Of a DNA stretch of 64,000 nucleotides, positions 50,417 through 60,762 are shown piece by piece. The stretch lies in contig NZ_JAPDPC010000001.1 of the NCBI RefSeq assembly GCF_026283945.1, positions 2,294,001 to 2,358,000 on the forward strand, written 5' to 3'. The first letter of the stretch is position 1. Each line of letters starts with the position of its first letter. Origin of the DNA: Dyella humicola. GTDB taxonomy: Bacteria > Pseudomonadota > Gammaproteobacteria > Xanthomonadales > Rhodanobacteraceae. Under the pieces are notes generated by a model, which was not told the DNA's origin, did not search any database, and was given only the letters and a program-made list of their open reading frames with translations. The position numbers were made by a program, and so were the translations under genes.

Positions 50417-52183
50417 ATGGCGGCTGAACAAGCGTTGCCGATTCCGCCGGTGCCGGCGGAAAAGCCATTGCGGCGCGAACGAGCCCAACGCTGGCTGCTG
50501 ATGTTCGGCGCGCTCCTGCTGCTCGCTGCGGGCATGGGCTTGCGCGGCCCGACGCCTTCGGACGAGCCACGCTTCGCCCTGGTTGCGCATCAAATGGTGG
50601 CTTCCGGCAACTGGCTGATCCCCCATCGGGGAGCGGACTGGTACTCCGACAAGCCGCCTACCTTCATGGCGATGCAGGCGCTGTCGTACTCCCTGACCGG
50701 ACAATGGTGGGTGGCCTTCCTGCTGCCCTCCCTACTCTGCTCCCTCGGCACGCTCTGGCTGATCTACGACCTGGGCCGGCGGCTTTGGGGACATCGTGCC
50801 GGCCTGTGGGCCGGGCTGGGGCTGCTTTTCACGGTGCAGTTCCTGTTCCAGGCCAAACGCGGCCAGATCGACCCTACGGTGACGTTCTTCGTGACGCTGG
50901 CCAACTATGGGCTGCTGCGTCATTTCCTGCTGGGCCCCGACTGGCGTGCGTTCTGGCTTGGCTGCTTCGCGGCAGGACTCGGCGTCATTACCAAGGGTGT
51001 TGGCGTGCTGGCCTTCCTGATGTTTCTGCCCTGGCTGTTCGCGCGCCAGCAAGGCTGGAAGCAACTGCCATCGATCAAGGGGCACGCACTCCTCTGGCTG
51101 GGTGGCGCCGTCGCGTTCATGGCAGCCATCGCACTGTGGCTGGTGCCGCTACTGCTCTACGTGCACACGCACGACAGCGTGACCGCACGGGACTACCTCC
51201 ACGACATCTTCTTCAACCAGACGGTGAATCGTTATGTTCACCCGTGGAACAGTTTTCAACCGCCGTGGTTCTACCTCGAAGTGATCATCACCTCGTGGCT
51301 GCCGCTGACGCTCGCGCTGCCGGGGCTGCTGCCGGCGTGGCGGCAACAGGTGCGGGAGCGTGACGCGCGCTTCCTGTTGCCGATGGTGTGGGTGGTCTTG
51401 CTAATCGTGTTCTTCAGCCTGACCCGGGCGAAGCGCGACGTGTACATCATGCCCGCGCTGCCGCTGCTTGCGCTGTGCGCAGGCCCCTTCCTCGACACGA
51501 TCCTGGAGCGGCGCTGGGCGCAGTGGACCGCCATCGGCTTCCTGCTCCTGCTCGCGCTGCCGGCACTGGGCCTGGGCGCGCACTCGTTGCTGTTCCATTC
51601 GGCGTTCGCCACGCGCTTTGCCGCTGCCAGGCAGCTCGGCGACCAGGCCGCTTCGATCTGGTGGATGTTTATCGTGGCGGGCGCGTGGCTGTTGCTGTGC
51701 GTACTGGTTTTCCGAGTGCGCCGCGCGGGCGTGGCGTTGCTCGCCGGCCTGGCCGGCTTCTGGCTGCTCTGGAGCCTGTGGGGCGCACCGCTGCTGGCGA
51801 AGGCGAGCTCGCCGGCGGGTCTGGTGCAACGGGTTGAACAGACCATCGGACCAGACGGAGAGCTGGCACTCGTTGCCTGGAAGGAAGAGTTGCCCTTGGC
51901 GTTCGAGCGCAAGGTGACCGATTTCGGCTTTGTCACGCCGTGGCATCGCCAGTTGTCTGACGCCATCCTGTGGCAAGAAAAAGATCCTGCCCATCGCTGG
52001 GTGTTGATCCTCTCGGACGTGATGGCGCCGTGCGTCGATCACGACGCGTCCATCGACATGGGCGTGACCAGCGGGCGCGACTGGCAGCTCTACCGGCTTG
52101 ATGCCATCGCACCTGCGTGCCGAGGCGGCAAGGTGCCTGAGGGCAAAGTCGAGGACTGGGGCGGTATCGACAGCCGACGCTGA
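50417..52183 (+). CDS. Family 39-type membrane glycosyltransferase (ArnT-like)
   Basis: 588 residues with about 11 to 12 membrane helices. DEPRFALVAHQMVASGNWLI is the first-loop motif of ArnT/PMT proteins (Asp-Glu-x-Arg), then GADWYSDKPPTFMAMQALSY. A periplasmic end with two Cys follows. Transfers a sugar from polyprenyl phosphate, for example aminoarabinose to lipid A or another envelope target. The acceptor is unknown. Confidence 0.85.
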   Translation: MAAEQALPIPPVPAEKPLRRERAQRWLLMFGALLLLAAGMGLRGPTPSDEPRFALVAHQMVASGNWLIPHRGADWYSDKPPTFMAMQALSYSLTGQWWVAFLLPSLLCSLGTLWLIYDLGRRLWGHRAGLWAGLGLLFTVQFLFQAKRGQIDPTVTFFVTLANYGLLRHFLLGPDWRAFWLGCFAAGLGVITKGVGVLAFLMFLPWLFARQQGWKQLPSIKGHALLWLGGAVAFMAAIALWLVPLLLYVHTHDSVTARDYLHDIFFNQTVNRYVHPWNSFQPPWFYLEVIITSWLPLTLALPGLLPAWRQQVRERDARFLLPMVWVVLLIVFFSLTRAKRDVYIMPALPLLALCAGPFLDTILERRWAQWTAIGFLLLLALPALGLGAHSLLFHSAFATRFAAARQLGDQAASIWWMFIVAGAWLLLCVLVFRVRRAGVALLAGLAGFWLLWSLWGAPLLAKASSPAGLVQRVEQTIGPDGELALVAWKEELPLAFERKVTDFGFVTPWHRQLSDAILWQEKDPAHRWVLILSDVMAPCVDHDASIDMGVTSGRDWQLYRLDAIAPACRGGKVPEGKVEDWGGIDSRR

Positions 52184-52289
52184 TGCGGCGACCGCGCCGT
52201 AGGACGAAGTAGCCGAGCGATATCGATCATTCCCTACCGAAGCTTGCCCCCAAGCAACGCCAACTCAATATCGAAGCCGAGTCATCCAC

Positions 52290-53960
52290 GTGACACCATC
52301 CAACAATCCAGGCCAGCCCATCGCCGCTATGCCGCGCCAGCTAATCGCGTGGGGCGCGCAGTGGTCATGGCTGCTGTTTTGGGTGCCCGCGGCGCTGATT
52401 GCGATCTTCCAGCACGGCCCGATGCCGATGTATTCCACGCGGACCTTGTCGGTGGCGTGGGAGATGTGGATTCATCACAGCTTCCTGGTTCCCTACCTCA
52501 ATGGCGTGCCGTACAGCGACAAGCCACCGTTGCTGCTGTGGCTGATCCATCTGGGCTGGGCGATCGGTGGCGTTGGCGATGTGTGGCCGCGCCTGCTCGA
52601 AGTGACGCTGGGTGGCCTGCAGCTGATCCTGGTCTCGACGCTCGCGCGCCGATTGTTTCCCGCACGGCCGCTGGTCGCCCATGTCACGCCGTGGATCCTG
52701 CTCGCGTTCTCCTACGGCTTCCTGTTCGGCCTGCAGGTGATGTACGAGGTGCTGTTGGCGAACTGCGTGCTTGCCGCACTGTTGTGCCTGGTGCCTGCGC
52801 CACGCCGCGAGGCACCTCGCTTTGCGTGGTTTGCCCTGGCGGTCGGACTGGGTCTGCTGGCCAAGGGGCCGGTGATGCTGTTGCATGTGGCCTTCCCCTG
52901 GCTGCTGGGTCCGCTGTGGAGTCGGTGGGCGCAGCGTGAGCGACGCCAGTGGTATCTGCGCGGCGGCGCAGCCATCCTCGTCGGTCTCGCCCTGCTGCTG
53001 ACGTGGGCTTTGCTGGCCGCATGGGCCGGTGGTGAAGCGTATCGACAGAAGTTGCTGGTGCACCAGACCGCCGGTCGCGTGGTGGACGCCTTCGCCCATG
53101 CCGAGCCATTCTGGTGGTATGTGCCGGTGATTCCGATGCTGGTGTTTCCCGTCGTGCTGTGGCCGCGCGTGTGGGTGGCGCTGGCAAGTTTGCGCCGTCC
53201 GTTCGAGTCGGGGCTGCGCTTCCTGTTTGCGTGGATCGGTCCCGTCTTGCTGGGCTTTTCGCTGGTCAGCGGCAAGCAGCCCTATTACCTGTTGCCCGAA
53301 TATGCCGGCTTCGCCATGTTGATGGCCGTCGCCCTGCTGTACCTGCAGGACCGGCGTGGCAGTGGCAGTCGATGGCTAGGCCCGTGGCCGATGGCCATCG
53401 TGAGTGCGGTCCTGGGCGTGGGTCTGATTTCGTTGGGCACGCTTGTCCGGCACAGCATCATCAAGGAGCCGCAGTTTGTCGGTCTGCTGCCCTATAGCGT
53501 GCCTTTTGGCGTGCTGTATGTGCTGATCGCACTGGGCCTGGTGATCATTCGCAAGGGTGAGCTGTATCGGGTCGCGGGCGCCGGCCTGATTGCCACCGTC
53601 GCCGCCAATGGCCTCTTCAGCCTGACGCTGTGGCCGGCCTACGATTTCACGCCTGTGGCGGCGCTGCTGGCAAAAGCCGAAGCCCATGGTCAGCCCGTTG
53701 CCAGTGTCGAGACGAATGACGGGCAGTACACCTTTCTCGGCCGACTGACTCGTCCCGTGGAGCAGGTGCACGGCGTCGACACTACCCGGGCATGGGCTGC
53801 CGCGCATCCCGATGGCCTTATTGTGACCTACCCGAAACGCTTGTCAGACGCTGACCGGGCGCACGCTGTCTACACCCAACCATTCCGCGGTATTTGGTTG
53901 GCCGTGTGGCCCGCACCCGCCTATGCGGAAGCGCTGGAAAAACAGCAGGTCTCCTACTAA
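52290..53960 (+). CDS. Second family 39-type membrane glycosyltransferase
   Basis: 556 residues from GTG 52290. Same plan as the previous gene but diverged: MYSTRTLSVAWEMWIHHSF replaces the Asp-Glu motif, then VPYSDKPPLLLWLIHLGWAI, many membrane helices and a short soluble end. It lies 106 bp after the first copy. Its first-loop acidic pair is missing (T-L-S-V where others have D-E), so its chemistry may differ or it may be a partner subunit. Confidence 0.8.
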   Translation: MTPSNNPGQPIAAMPRQLIAWGAQWSWLLFWVPAALIAIFQHGPMPMYSTRTLSVAWEMWIHHSFLVPYLNGVPYSDKPPLLLWLIHLGWAIGGVGDVWPRLLEVTLGGLQLILVSTLARRLFPARPLVAHVTPWILLAFSYGFLFGLQVMYEVLLANCVLAALLCLVPAPRREAPRFAWFALAVGLGLLAKGPVMLLHVAFPWLLGPLWSRWAQRERRQWYLRGGAAILVGLALLLTWALLAAWAGGEAYRQKLLVHQTAGRVVDAFAHAEPFWWYVPVIPMLVFPVVLWPRVWVALASLRRPFESGLRFLFAWIGPVLLGFSLVSGKQPYYLLPEYAGFAMLMAVALLYLQDRRGSGSRWLGPWPMAIVSAVLGVGLISLGTLVRHSIIKEPQFVGLLPYSVPFGVLYVLIALGLVIIRKGELYRVAGAGLIATVAANGLFSLTLWPAYDFTPVAALLAKAEAHGQPVASVETNDGQYTFLGRLTRPVEQVHGVDTTRAWAAAHPDGLIVTYPKRLSDADRAHAVYTQPFRGIWLAVWPAPAYAEALEKQQVSY

Positions 53961-54124
53961 CCCACGTTTGAAGTAGCCCTGGGGGATCCAGCGCTTATGG
54001 CGCCGGGCGTTTCATCCCACGCGCGCCGGGGCAGCCGGGCGATCCCGTATGCAGATGTGCAAAGCCTTGGATCGCCGGTATCCGCCCCCATCCCGATAGG
54101 CTCCACCACCCCAGAGGCTTTCTC

Positions 54125-55150
54125 ATGGAATACCGGCAATTGGGTGCATCGGGCTTCAAAGTCCCGGTGCTGAGCTTTGGCACGGGCACATTCGGCGGCA
54201 AGGGCGAGTTCTTCGGCGCCTGGGGCTCGACCGATGTGACGGAAGCACGGCGACTGGTCGACATCTGCCTCGATGCAGGCCTGAACATGTTCGATAGCGC
54301 GGACGTCTATTCGGACGGCGCCGCCGAGTCGATCCTCGGCGAGGCCATCAAGGGGCGACGCGATCGCGTACTGATTTCCACCAAGGCCACGTTCCGCTCC
54401 GGCGAAGACCCGAACGACGTCGGCTCCTCGCGCTTTCATCTGCTCAAGGCCGTCGACGCCGCCTTGAAGCGCCTGGGCACGGACTACATCGACCTGTTCC
54501 AGCTGCATGGATTCGACGCCAGGACGCCGGTCGAAGAAACGCTTTCGACGCTGGATGACTTGGTGCGCGCCGGCAAGATCCGCTACGTGGGTGCGTCCAA
54601 TTTCTCCGGCTGGCATCTGATGAAATCGCTCGCCGTGGCGGATCGCTATGGTTATCCGCGCTACATCGCCCACCAGGCCTACTACGCGCTGATCGGTCGC
54701 GACTACGAGTCCGAACTGATGCCGCTGGGCCTGGACCAGGGCGTGGGTGCCGTTGTATGGAGCCCGCTGGGCTGGGGCCGGCTTACCGGCAAATTGCGCC
54801 GCGGCGCCGCCCTGCCCGCGCAAAGTCGCCTGCACGCGACGGGCGACAAGGGGCCGCAGATGGATGACGACTATCTCTATCGGGTGATCGATGCGCTGGA
54901 TGCCATCGCCGCCGAGACCGGCAAGAGCGTGCCGCAGATCGCCCTGAACTGGCTATTGCAGCGCCCCACGGTCGCGACCGTGGTGATCGGTGCGCGCAAT
55001 GAGGAACAACTGCGCCAGAACCTGGGCGCCGTGGGCTGGAACCTCACGGCGGCACAGGTCGCCAAGCTGGATGCGGCCAGCGCGTTCACGCCGGCGTATC
55101 CCTATTGGCATCAAAGCGGCTTCGCCGAGCTCAATCCGTCACCGGTCTAA
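54125..55150 (+). CDS. Aldo/keto reductase
   Basis: 341 residues. Catalytic tetrad: NMFDSADVYSDGAAE (Asp, Tyr), LISTKATF (Lys), LFQLHGFD (His). NADPH-site end VVIGARNEEQLRQNLGA. Belongs to the AKR branch of general reductases (AKR11/12-like). Reduces small aldehydes or ketones; unspecified. Confidence 0.88.
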   Translation: MEYRQLGASGFKVPVLSFGTGTFGGKGEFFGAWGSTDVTEARRLVDICLDAGLNMFDSADVYSDGAAESILGEAIKGRRDRVLISTKATFRSGEDPNDVGSSRFHLLKAVDAALKRLGTDYIDLFQLHGFDARTPVEETLSTLDDLVRAGKIRYVGASNFSGWHLMKSLAVADRYGYPRYIAHQAYYALIGRDYESELMPLGLDQGVGAVVWSPLGWGRLTGKLRRGAALPAQSRLHATGDKGPQMDDDYLYRVIDALDAIAAETGKSVPQIALNWLLQRPTVATVVIGARNEEQLRQNLGAVGWNLTAAQVAKLDAASAFTPAYPYWHQSGFAELNPSPV

Positions 55151-55170
55151 GCGCCTGTTCGTTGCGCCCG

Positions 55171-56823
55171 TCACGCCGCGCCCAGCGCGGCGTCGACCAT
55201 GCCTTGCGCCTCCTGCAGCAGCAACTGCAGGTGCGCTTCATCCTTGAAGCTCTCCGCGTAGATCTTGTAGATGTCCTCGGTGCCCGAGGGGCGTGCGGCG
55301 AACCAGCCACTTTCCGAAATGACCTTGATGCCGCCGATCGATGCGCCGTTGGCAGGCGCCCGATCGAGCACGCTCACGATCTTTTCGCCCGCCAGTTCGG
55401 TGCTCGTTACTTGCTCGGGCGAAAGCTTGGAAAGCCGCGCCTTCTGCTGTGCATTGGCTGGCGCGTCGACGCGCTCGGATAGCGGGCTACCCAGCGCCGC
55501 CGTCAACTGACGATAGCGCTCGCCCGGATCGCGGCCGGTGCGCCCGGTGATTTCCGCGGACATCAGCGCGGCAGCGATACCATCCTTGTCGGTGCTCCAC
55601 ACGCCGCCATCCCTGCGCAGAAACGAAGCGCCCGCACTTTCCTCGCCGCCAAAGCCGAGCGAACCATCGAACAGGCCATCGACAAACCATTTAAAACCCA
55701 CCGGCACTTCGTGAAGCCGACGGCCGAGGCGCTTGGCCACGCGGTCGATCAGTGCCGAACTCACCAGGGTCTTGCCCACGGCGGCGTCGGCACGCCACTG
55801 CGGCCGATGCTGATAGAGGTAATCCACCAGGACGGCGAGATAGTGGTTGGGCAACAGCAGGCCGCTGCTGCGCGTTACGATGCCATGGCGATCGTGATCC
55901 GTGTCGCAAGCGAAGGCGACGTCGTAACGATCCCTGAGGTCGATCAATCGCTGCATCGCGTAGGACGAGGAAGGATCCATGCGGATCTTGCCGTCCCAAT
56001 CCACGGTCATGAAGCGGAAGGTGAGGTCCACCTCGTCACTGACGACGGTGAGATCGATCTTGTAGCGTTCTGCAATCGGCGCCCAGTAATGCACGCCGGC
56101 GCCGCCAAGCGGGTCCACGCCGAGATGGACGCCGCTGCCGCGCACTACATCGAAGTCGATGACGTTGCCCAAATCACGCACATAGGTATCGAGGAAGTCA
56201 TGCTCTTGCGTGGTCGATGCACGCAGCGCCTGCGTGAACGGCATGCGACGCACGCCCCTGAGCCCGTTCTCCAGCAGCTCGTTCGCACGTTTCTGGATCC
56301 AGCCCGTGACATCGGTGTCGGCGGGACCGCCATTGGGCGGGTTGTACTTGAAGCCGCCACTATCGGGCGAATTGTGCGAGGGCGTAACGACGATGCCATC
56401 GGCAAGGCCCGTGTGCCGGTCGCGATTGGCGGTCAGGATCGCCTGCGAGATGGCCGGTGTCGGCGTGTACTCGCCGCCCTTGGCGATCATCGTCTGCACA
56501 CCGTTGGCCGCCAACACTTCCAGCGCGCTTTCAAACGCCGGCTGGGACAGCGCGTGGCTGTCGATGCCGATATACAGCGGTCCATCAATACCTTGGCTCT
56601 GGCGGTATTCGCAGATGGCCTGGGTGATCGCCAGCACATGCCATTCGTTGAAGCTGCGCTCGAACGAACTGCCACGATGCCCCGACGTACCAAACGCCAC
56701 GCGCTGGGTCGGTACGCTGGGGTCGGGGCGCAGATCGACGTAGGCATCGCGCAGGCGGGATATATCGACGAGCAGCGATGCCGGCGCCGGCTTGCCGGCT
56801 AGCGGGCTGATCCTGGAGCTCAT
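55171..56823 (-). CDS. pgm: Phosphoglucomutase, alpha-D-glucose phosphate-specific
   Basis: 550 residues, the E. coli Pgm size. Catalytic Ser loop [11 protein letters not shown], metal loop [10 protein letters not shown], sugar loop [13 protein letters not shown], phosphate loop [13 protein letters not shown]. Interconverts glucose 1-phosphate and glucose 6-phosphate, feeding UDP-glucose and envelope sugars, which fits the nearby glycosyltransferases. Confidence 0.93.
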   Translation of the reverse strand: MSSRISPLAGKPAPASLLVDISRLRDAYVDLRPDPSVPTQRVAFGTSGHRGSSFERSFNEWHVLAITQAICEYRQSQGIDGPLYIGIDSHALSQPAFESALEVLAANGVQTMIAKGGEYTPTPAISQAILTANRDRHTGLADGIVVTPSHNSPDSGGFKYNPPNGGPADTDVTGWIQKRANELLENGLRGVRRMPFTQALRASTTQEHDFLDTYVRDLGNVIDFDVVRGSGVHLGVDPLGGAGVHYWAPIAERYKIDLTVVSDEVDLTFRFMTVDWDGKIRMDPSSSYAMQRLIDLRDRYDVAFACDTDHDRHGIVTRSSGLLLPNHYLAVLVDYLYQHRPQWRADAAVGKTLVSSALIDRVAKRLGRRLHEVPVGFKWFVDGLFDGSLGFGGEESAGASFLRRDGGVWSTDKDGIAAALMSAEITGRTGRDPGERYRQLTAALGSPLSERVDAPANAQQKARLSKLSPEQVTSTELAGEKIVSVLDRAPANGASIGGIKVISESGWFAARPSGTEDIYKIYAESFKDEAHLQLLLQEAQGMVDAALGAA

Positions 56824-57005
56824 GCGCGCACCTCACGGCGGGTCGACGCATGGATTTCAGTGGTGGAAAAGGACATCGTCATGCGACTACGCACTCTATA
56901 CGCGGCAGAGAAGAGTGCTATTGACCCGCGCTTCGCCGACCAGTGTCAATACCGACACTCATCCCCTCGCCCCTGGAGGCGCGTGGTCACACGACCGTGA
57001 GGCCA

Positions 57006-57272
57006 TCAACGCAGCTGGCTGTCCTTGCTGCCGCGACGGTTGTAGCCGCTCGAAGCCGCCTGCTCCTGGTCATGCGCTTCCTGGCAGGCGATGCACAGCC
57101 GGACGCCAGGCACGGCTTCACGCCGCGCCTCGGGAATCGGCGCATCGCAGTCTTCGCAGCGGCTCAGGCTCGGGCCCTTGTTGAGACGGCTACGCGCGCG
57201 CTTCACCGCATCTTCCACGGTCGCGTCAATCTGATCTTGTACAGCGCCGTCACCGGCCCAGCCTGTTGCCAT
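57006..57272 (-). CDS. DksA/TraR-family zinc-finger protein
   Basis: 88 residues from ATG 57272. C-terminal zinc finger CEDCDAPIPEARREAV then GVRLCIACQ: four cysteines in the DksA pattern. The N-terminal part is a short helix (DATVEDAVKRARSRL), so it is of the short YbiI/TraR kind. Expected to bind the RNA polymerase secondary channel or to act as a small regulator. Confidence 0.85.
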   Translation of the reverse strand: MATGWAGDGAVQDQIDATVEDAVKRARSRLNKGPSLSRCEDCDAPIPEARREAVPGVRLCIACQEAHDQEQAASSGYNRRGSKDSQLR

Positions 57273-57444
57273 GATCGCCTCGCGAATTGCTGCGGCAGTG
57301 CGCCCTTCAAATGGCGCGGAACGTGTTGGCGACGCCAGCCTGCTCGTTGCCGCCGCCCAACGATACGAGATTTGTAAATGAGGGCGCCACGACGGATATC
57401 CAGCGAACCAACCCCGTCTCTTACCCGGGCAGGACGTGTTTTGT

Positions 57445-57867
57445 TCAGTCGAAGCGCTTGCGCAGGAAGTACCGCGCGCTGCCCACGGGATGATCCGGAA
57501 TCTCGCCGAACACGCTATAGCCGAGCCGCTCGTAGAAGCCCCGGGCCTGGAACGCAAACGTATCCAGCCAGGCGCCCACACAGCCGCGCTCCCGCGCGAT
57601 TTCCTCGGCCTTGCGCATCAGCGACGTTCCCACGTCCTGGCCGCGCAAATATTCAGGTACTGCCAGTAGCTCGATATAGAGCCAGTCGAACAGGGTCCTG
57701 CCCCAGAGCCCGCCCACCGTCTGCCCCTGTTCGTCCTGCAGCAGGATGGCGACCGGGAGCATTTCCGTCGGCGCTGCATGCTCACGATTGTAGGCGCGGA
57801 GCGGAGCCACGATCGCCTCACGATCATCGAGGGTCGGCTTGTCGAGGCTGAGCAATCGATGCGTCAT
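57445..57867 (-). CDS. GNAT-family acetyltransferase
   Basis: 140 residues from ATG 57867. VPEYLRGQDVGTSLMRKAEE is the acetyl-CoA motif, TFAFQARGFYERLGYSVFG the C-terminal motif. Substrate unknown. Confidence 0.85.
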   Translation of the reverse strand: MTHRLLSLDKPTLDDREAIVAPLRAYNREHAAPTEMLPVAILLQDEQGQTVGGLWGRTLFDWLYIELLAVPEYLRGQDVGTSLMRKAEEIARERGCVGAWLDTFAFQARGFYERLGYSVFGEIPDHPVGSARYFLRKRFD

Positions 57868-57960
57868 AGGGGCCTTCGGGCGGGATGGGAATTCAATGTA
57901 TCTGGGCTCGCTGCATGCAACGTGCTCCTCTGGATTCAATTAATTTGCCTCGCGCCACAC

Positions 57961-59457
57961 TCAGCGGCTCGAATCGCTCTTGGCCGACGAAGCCTGCTGC
58001 GGCTGTTCGGCATTGACTTCGGCCACTTCGGCCGCACCGTCAAAACCGCCGCCCAAGGCTTCGATCAGACGGATGGAAATATCCGTCTGCTGGCTTTCCA
58101 GCAGGGCGAGCCGTTGCTGTGCCTGCAGCAGTTGCTGACGACTCGTCAGTGGCGTCAGCGGTCCCTTCAGGCCGCCACGGTAGGCCTTGATGGCGTCATC
58201 CCAGCTCTTCTGCGCGTCTTCTTCCGAGCGCTTCTCCAGCACGATCTGGGCCCGCACCGAGCTCAAGGCGGACACCTGGTCGGATACGTCGTTCAAGGCG
58301 TTGACGAGCAGGCCGTTGTAGCGCGCCACCAAGGCATCGTAGCCCGCATCGGCACCCGCAAGCTGGGCGCGCCGGCGACCGCCATCGAAGATCGGCAGGC
58401 TTAGCGCGGGACCAAACGCGTAGTCTCGCGCCGGCAGCTGGAACACATTGGTGCTGCCACCGACGGCAATGAAACCGGCCAGCGCAGTCAGGCTGATATT
58501 GGGCAGGAATTCGGTCTTGGTGGCCTTGACGTCTTTGGCAGCGGCTTCGATCTGCCAGCGTGCGGCGACAAGGTCGGCGCGACGACCGATCAGCTCCACC
58601 GGCAGCTTGTCCGGCACTACCGCGGGACCGATATCCACCAGATGCGGCCGCTCGATGGCGAGGCCACGATCCGGCCCCTGCCCCAGCAGGATCGAAAGAC
58701 TGCTGCGTGCCGCATCGATAGCACGATCGGCTGCCACTTTCTGTTGTTCCGCGCCAGCCACCTGCGAGTCAGCCAGATGTTGTTGTTGGCGCGCCTCGAG
58801 ACCACCGGCCACCAGGCGGCGGGTCACGTCCAGGGCCTCGGTGGTGCGCTGCAATTCGGCTGCAGCGACATCCTGCTGGGCGAATGCGTAGCCCAGCAAC
58901 ACATACGCGCGCGCCACGTTGACGGACAACTGGATGCGTGCAGCATACGCGTCGATCTGAGCGGCGCGACTACGGCCCAGGGCCGCCTCCCATGCATCGC
59001 GCTTGCCGCCCCATAGGTCGAGATCCCACGAGAATCCGGCCGTAACCGACTTGCTCCAGGCAAACGTGCCCAGCACGTAGACCGGATAGATCGGATTCTT
59101 CTTTGAGAGATAGGCGCCGGTGATCGAGGCATCCAACTCCGCTTGCGGCTTGCGGCCAGCGTTGTAACTGTCAGCCACGGCTTGTGCCTGCCGGGCCCGC
59201 GCTTCGGCTTCATCCAGGCTTGGATTGGTCTTGAGTGCCTCGTTGATCAGCGAGGTCAATTGAGGATCGCCAAAAGCAACCCACCAATCCTGCGCCGGCC
59301 ATGCGGTGGCACTGAGCTTGACCTCCGCCAGGCTGCGCTCGGACGCCAACTTGCCCGGATCGGTCAGCGTACCCGTGGTGTGCAGGCCGCGACTGCTGAC
59401 GCAGCCCGCCAGCGTGAGACAAAGCGCCAAGGCGGTGGGAAGAACAGGTGAACGCAT
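57961..59457 (-). CDS. RND efflux outer-membrane factor, NodT family
   Basis: 498 residues from ATG 59457 (an ATG 12 bases upstream is an alternative). Lipoprotein signal ALALCLTLAGC. Two outer-membrane efflux-protein repeats: PSLDEAEARARQAQAVADSY and AARIQLSVNVARAYVLLG in the first, then VARYNGLLVNALNDVSDQVS in the second. Forms the trimeric outer tunnel of a tripartite pump. The inner-membrane RND and fusion-protein genes are not next to it in this window (upstream on the minus strand). Confidence 0.9.
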   Translation of the reverse strand: MRSPVLPTALALCLTLAGCVSSRGLHTTGTLTDPGKLASERSLAEVKLSATAWPAQDWWVAFGDPQLTSLINEALKTNPSLDEAEARARQAQAVADSYNAGRKPQAELDASITGAYLSKKNPIYPVYVLGTFAWSKSVTAGFSWDLDLWGGKRDAWEAALGRSRAAQIDAYAARIQLSVNVARAYVLLGYAFAQQDVAAAELQRTTEALDVTRRLVAGGLEARQQQHLADSQVAGAEQQKVAADRAIDAARSSLSILLGQGPDRGLAIERPHLVDIGPAVVPDKLPVELIGRRADLVAARWQIEAAAKDVKATKTEFLPNISLTALAGFIAVGGSTNVFQLPARDYAFGPALSLPIFDGGRRRAQLAGADAGYDALVARYNGLLVNALNDVSDQVSALSSVRAQIVLEKRSEEDAQKSWDDAIKAYRGGLKGPLTPLTSRQQLLQAQQRLALLESQQTDISIRLIEALGGGFDGAAEVAEVNAEQPQQASSAKSDSSR

Positions 59458-59870
59458 GGAGAAGATCATCCGGGGAAGGAAAGAGGGGCGCACGACGATG
59501 CCGGTCTTTGCCCATGTCGCGAAGCCGCGCGAGGGAACCATGGCAAGACATCATGCACTGCCAAAGCCAGCAATGCCTGGCGAAAACAAGAACGCCCGAG
59601 TGTCGCAATTATATCGCCCCACCCTGCTGCGTGCATCGCGGAAACCGCACGCTCCAAGCGGCGACTGCGATATGGTCGAATACGCAGCGGACAAGGGCGT
59701 ATCACGGTACTGCTACCTTGGTCGAATTGCATGATCGCGTGCGATGGCATCCGACATGCGTTTGACGACGCGGCCGCGCCATGGACGTGGGCGTGCCTGG
59801 TCGAGCTCAACGGTACTGCGCGGCGTCACCGAGGCGCGTGGAATAGCAACACTCATGGGAGATTCACGAC
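59458..59870. other. Intergenic, no gene seen
   Basis: Divergent upstream region of the NodT and OsmC-like genes. Frames on the + strand (for example 59306-59734) run partly antisense to the NodT gene and are not believed. TGGGAGATTC before 59871 is the OsmC-like ribosome site. Confidence 0.4.
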
Positions 59871-60278
59871 ATGCCACCCGTTTCACTCGCCAGCATTGAA
59901 TCCACGGGCGCCAACTATCTTCACCACATCGAGGCGAATCACTTCGCGCTCGACACCGATGAGCCGGCCAAGCTCGGTGGCCAAGGTGCCGGACCCGCAC
60001 CGTTCGACTATTACCTCGCCTCGCTTGCGGCCTGCACGGCAATCACGCTGCGCATGTATGCACAGCGCAAGGGATGGGAGCTGGGGCGATTCCGTGCCGA
60101 GCTTGCATTGACTCGCGACGATGACGGCCGCATGCATGTGCATCGCATCCTGCGCTCGGACCAGCCACTGACCGACGAGCAGTGGCAGCGCCTGCTCGAG
60201 ATCGTGGCCAACACGCCGGTGACCAGGGCCATGCGCGAAGGTGCAGAAATATCCAGCGCGCGCGGTGACGCGCTTTAA
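59871..60278 (+). CDS. OsmC-family protein lacking one of the two usual cysteines
   Basis: 135 residues. The N-terminal half has PFDYYLASLAACTAITLRMY with the first redox Cys of OsmC/Ohr proteins. In the second half, where relatives have a CPVHRT-type motif with the second Cys, this protein has IVANTPVTRAMREG, a Thr in place of Cys. It is therefore probably not a classical two-cysteine peroxidase, or acts by one cysteine. Confidence 0.85.
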   Translation: MPPVSLASIESTGANYLHHIEANHFALDTDEPAKLGGQGAGPAPFDYYLASLAACTAITLRMYAQRKGWELGRFRAELALTRDDDGRMHVHRILRSDQPLTDEQWQRLLEIVANTPVTRAMREGAEISSARGDAL

Positions 60279-60762
60279 GTGAGGCGCGGGCAAGCCCCCT
60301 GCCGATGGCGCAAGACAAGCACATGCCGTGACCCTGCCCGGCGCCCTTCAAGCGCGATACATTGCCTTGCCGATCCGGCGCTTGGCAGCGAGTCATGCAG
60401 CCATCGCTACGATCATGCGCGACTTCTCGCTGATGTCGCAAAAACTCGCGATCAAAGACCACGCCCGCCTTGGGCCGCTCTTCACCAAGAAATCACCGGT
60501 GAACGTGCCAGAGTTCGTTTTGGGAATCCCAAGCGAGACACGTGCCGGGTGGCATGCCATCTGACGCAAGACACGCTTCCTGACAAGGACTCCTTTCAGG
60601 GAAGTCGAGTGGACTTGCGCGCAGCAACAAGCCGTCCAAACAGCGCGCGGAGCTCGAGGCATCGCAGGCACTCAGGGCGTCGCGTCGCGGCCGCCCGGTC
60701 TATCGGATTACCTCGTACCCGGGCACGCCTCGGGAAAAGTAGCAATCAAGGGGAAGAAAGCG
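60279..60762. other. Intergenic, no supported gene
   Basis: A + strand frame of 78 codons (60328-60564) has no known relative and no ribosome site. The last 50 bases contain AGGGGAAGAAAGCG before the next ATG. The stretch probably carries the MASE1 gene promoter. Confidence 0.4.
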
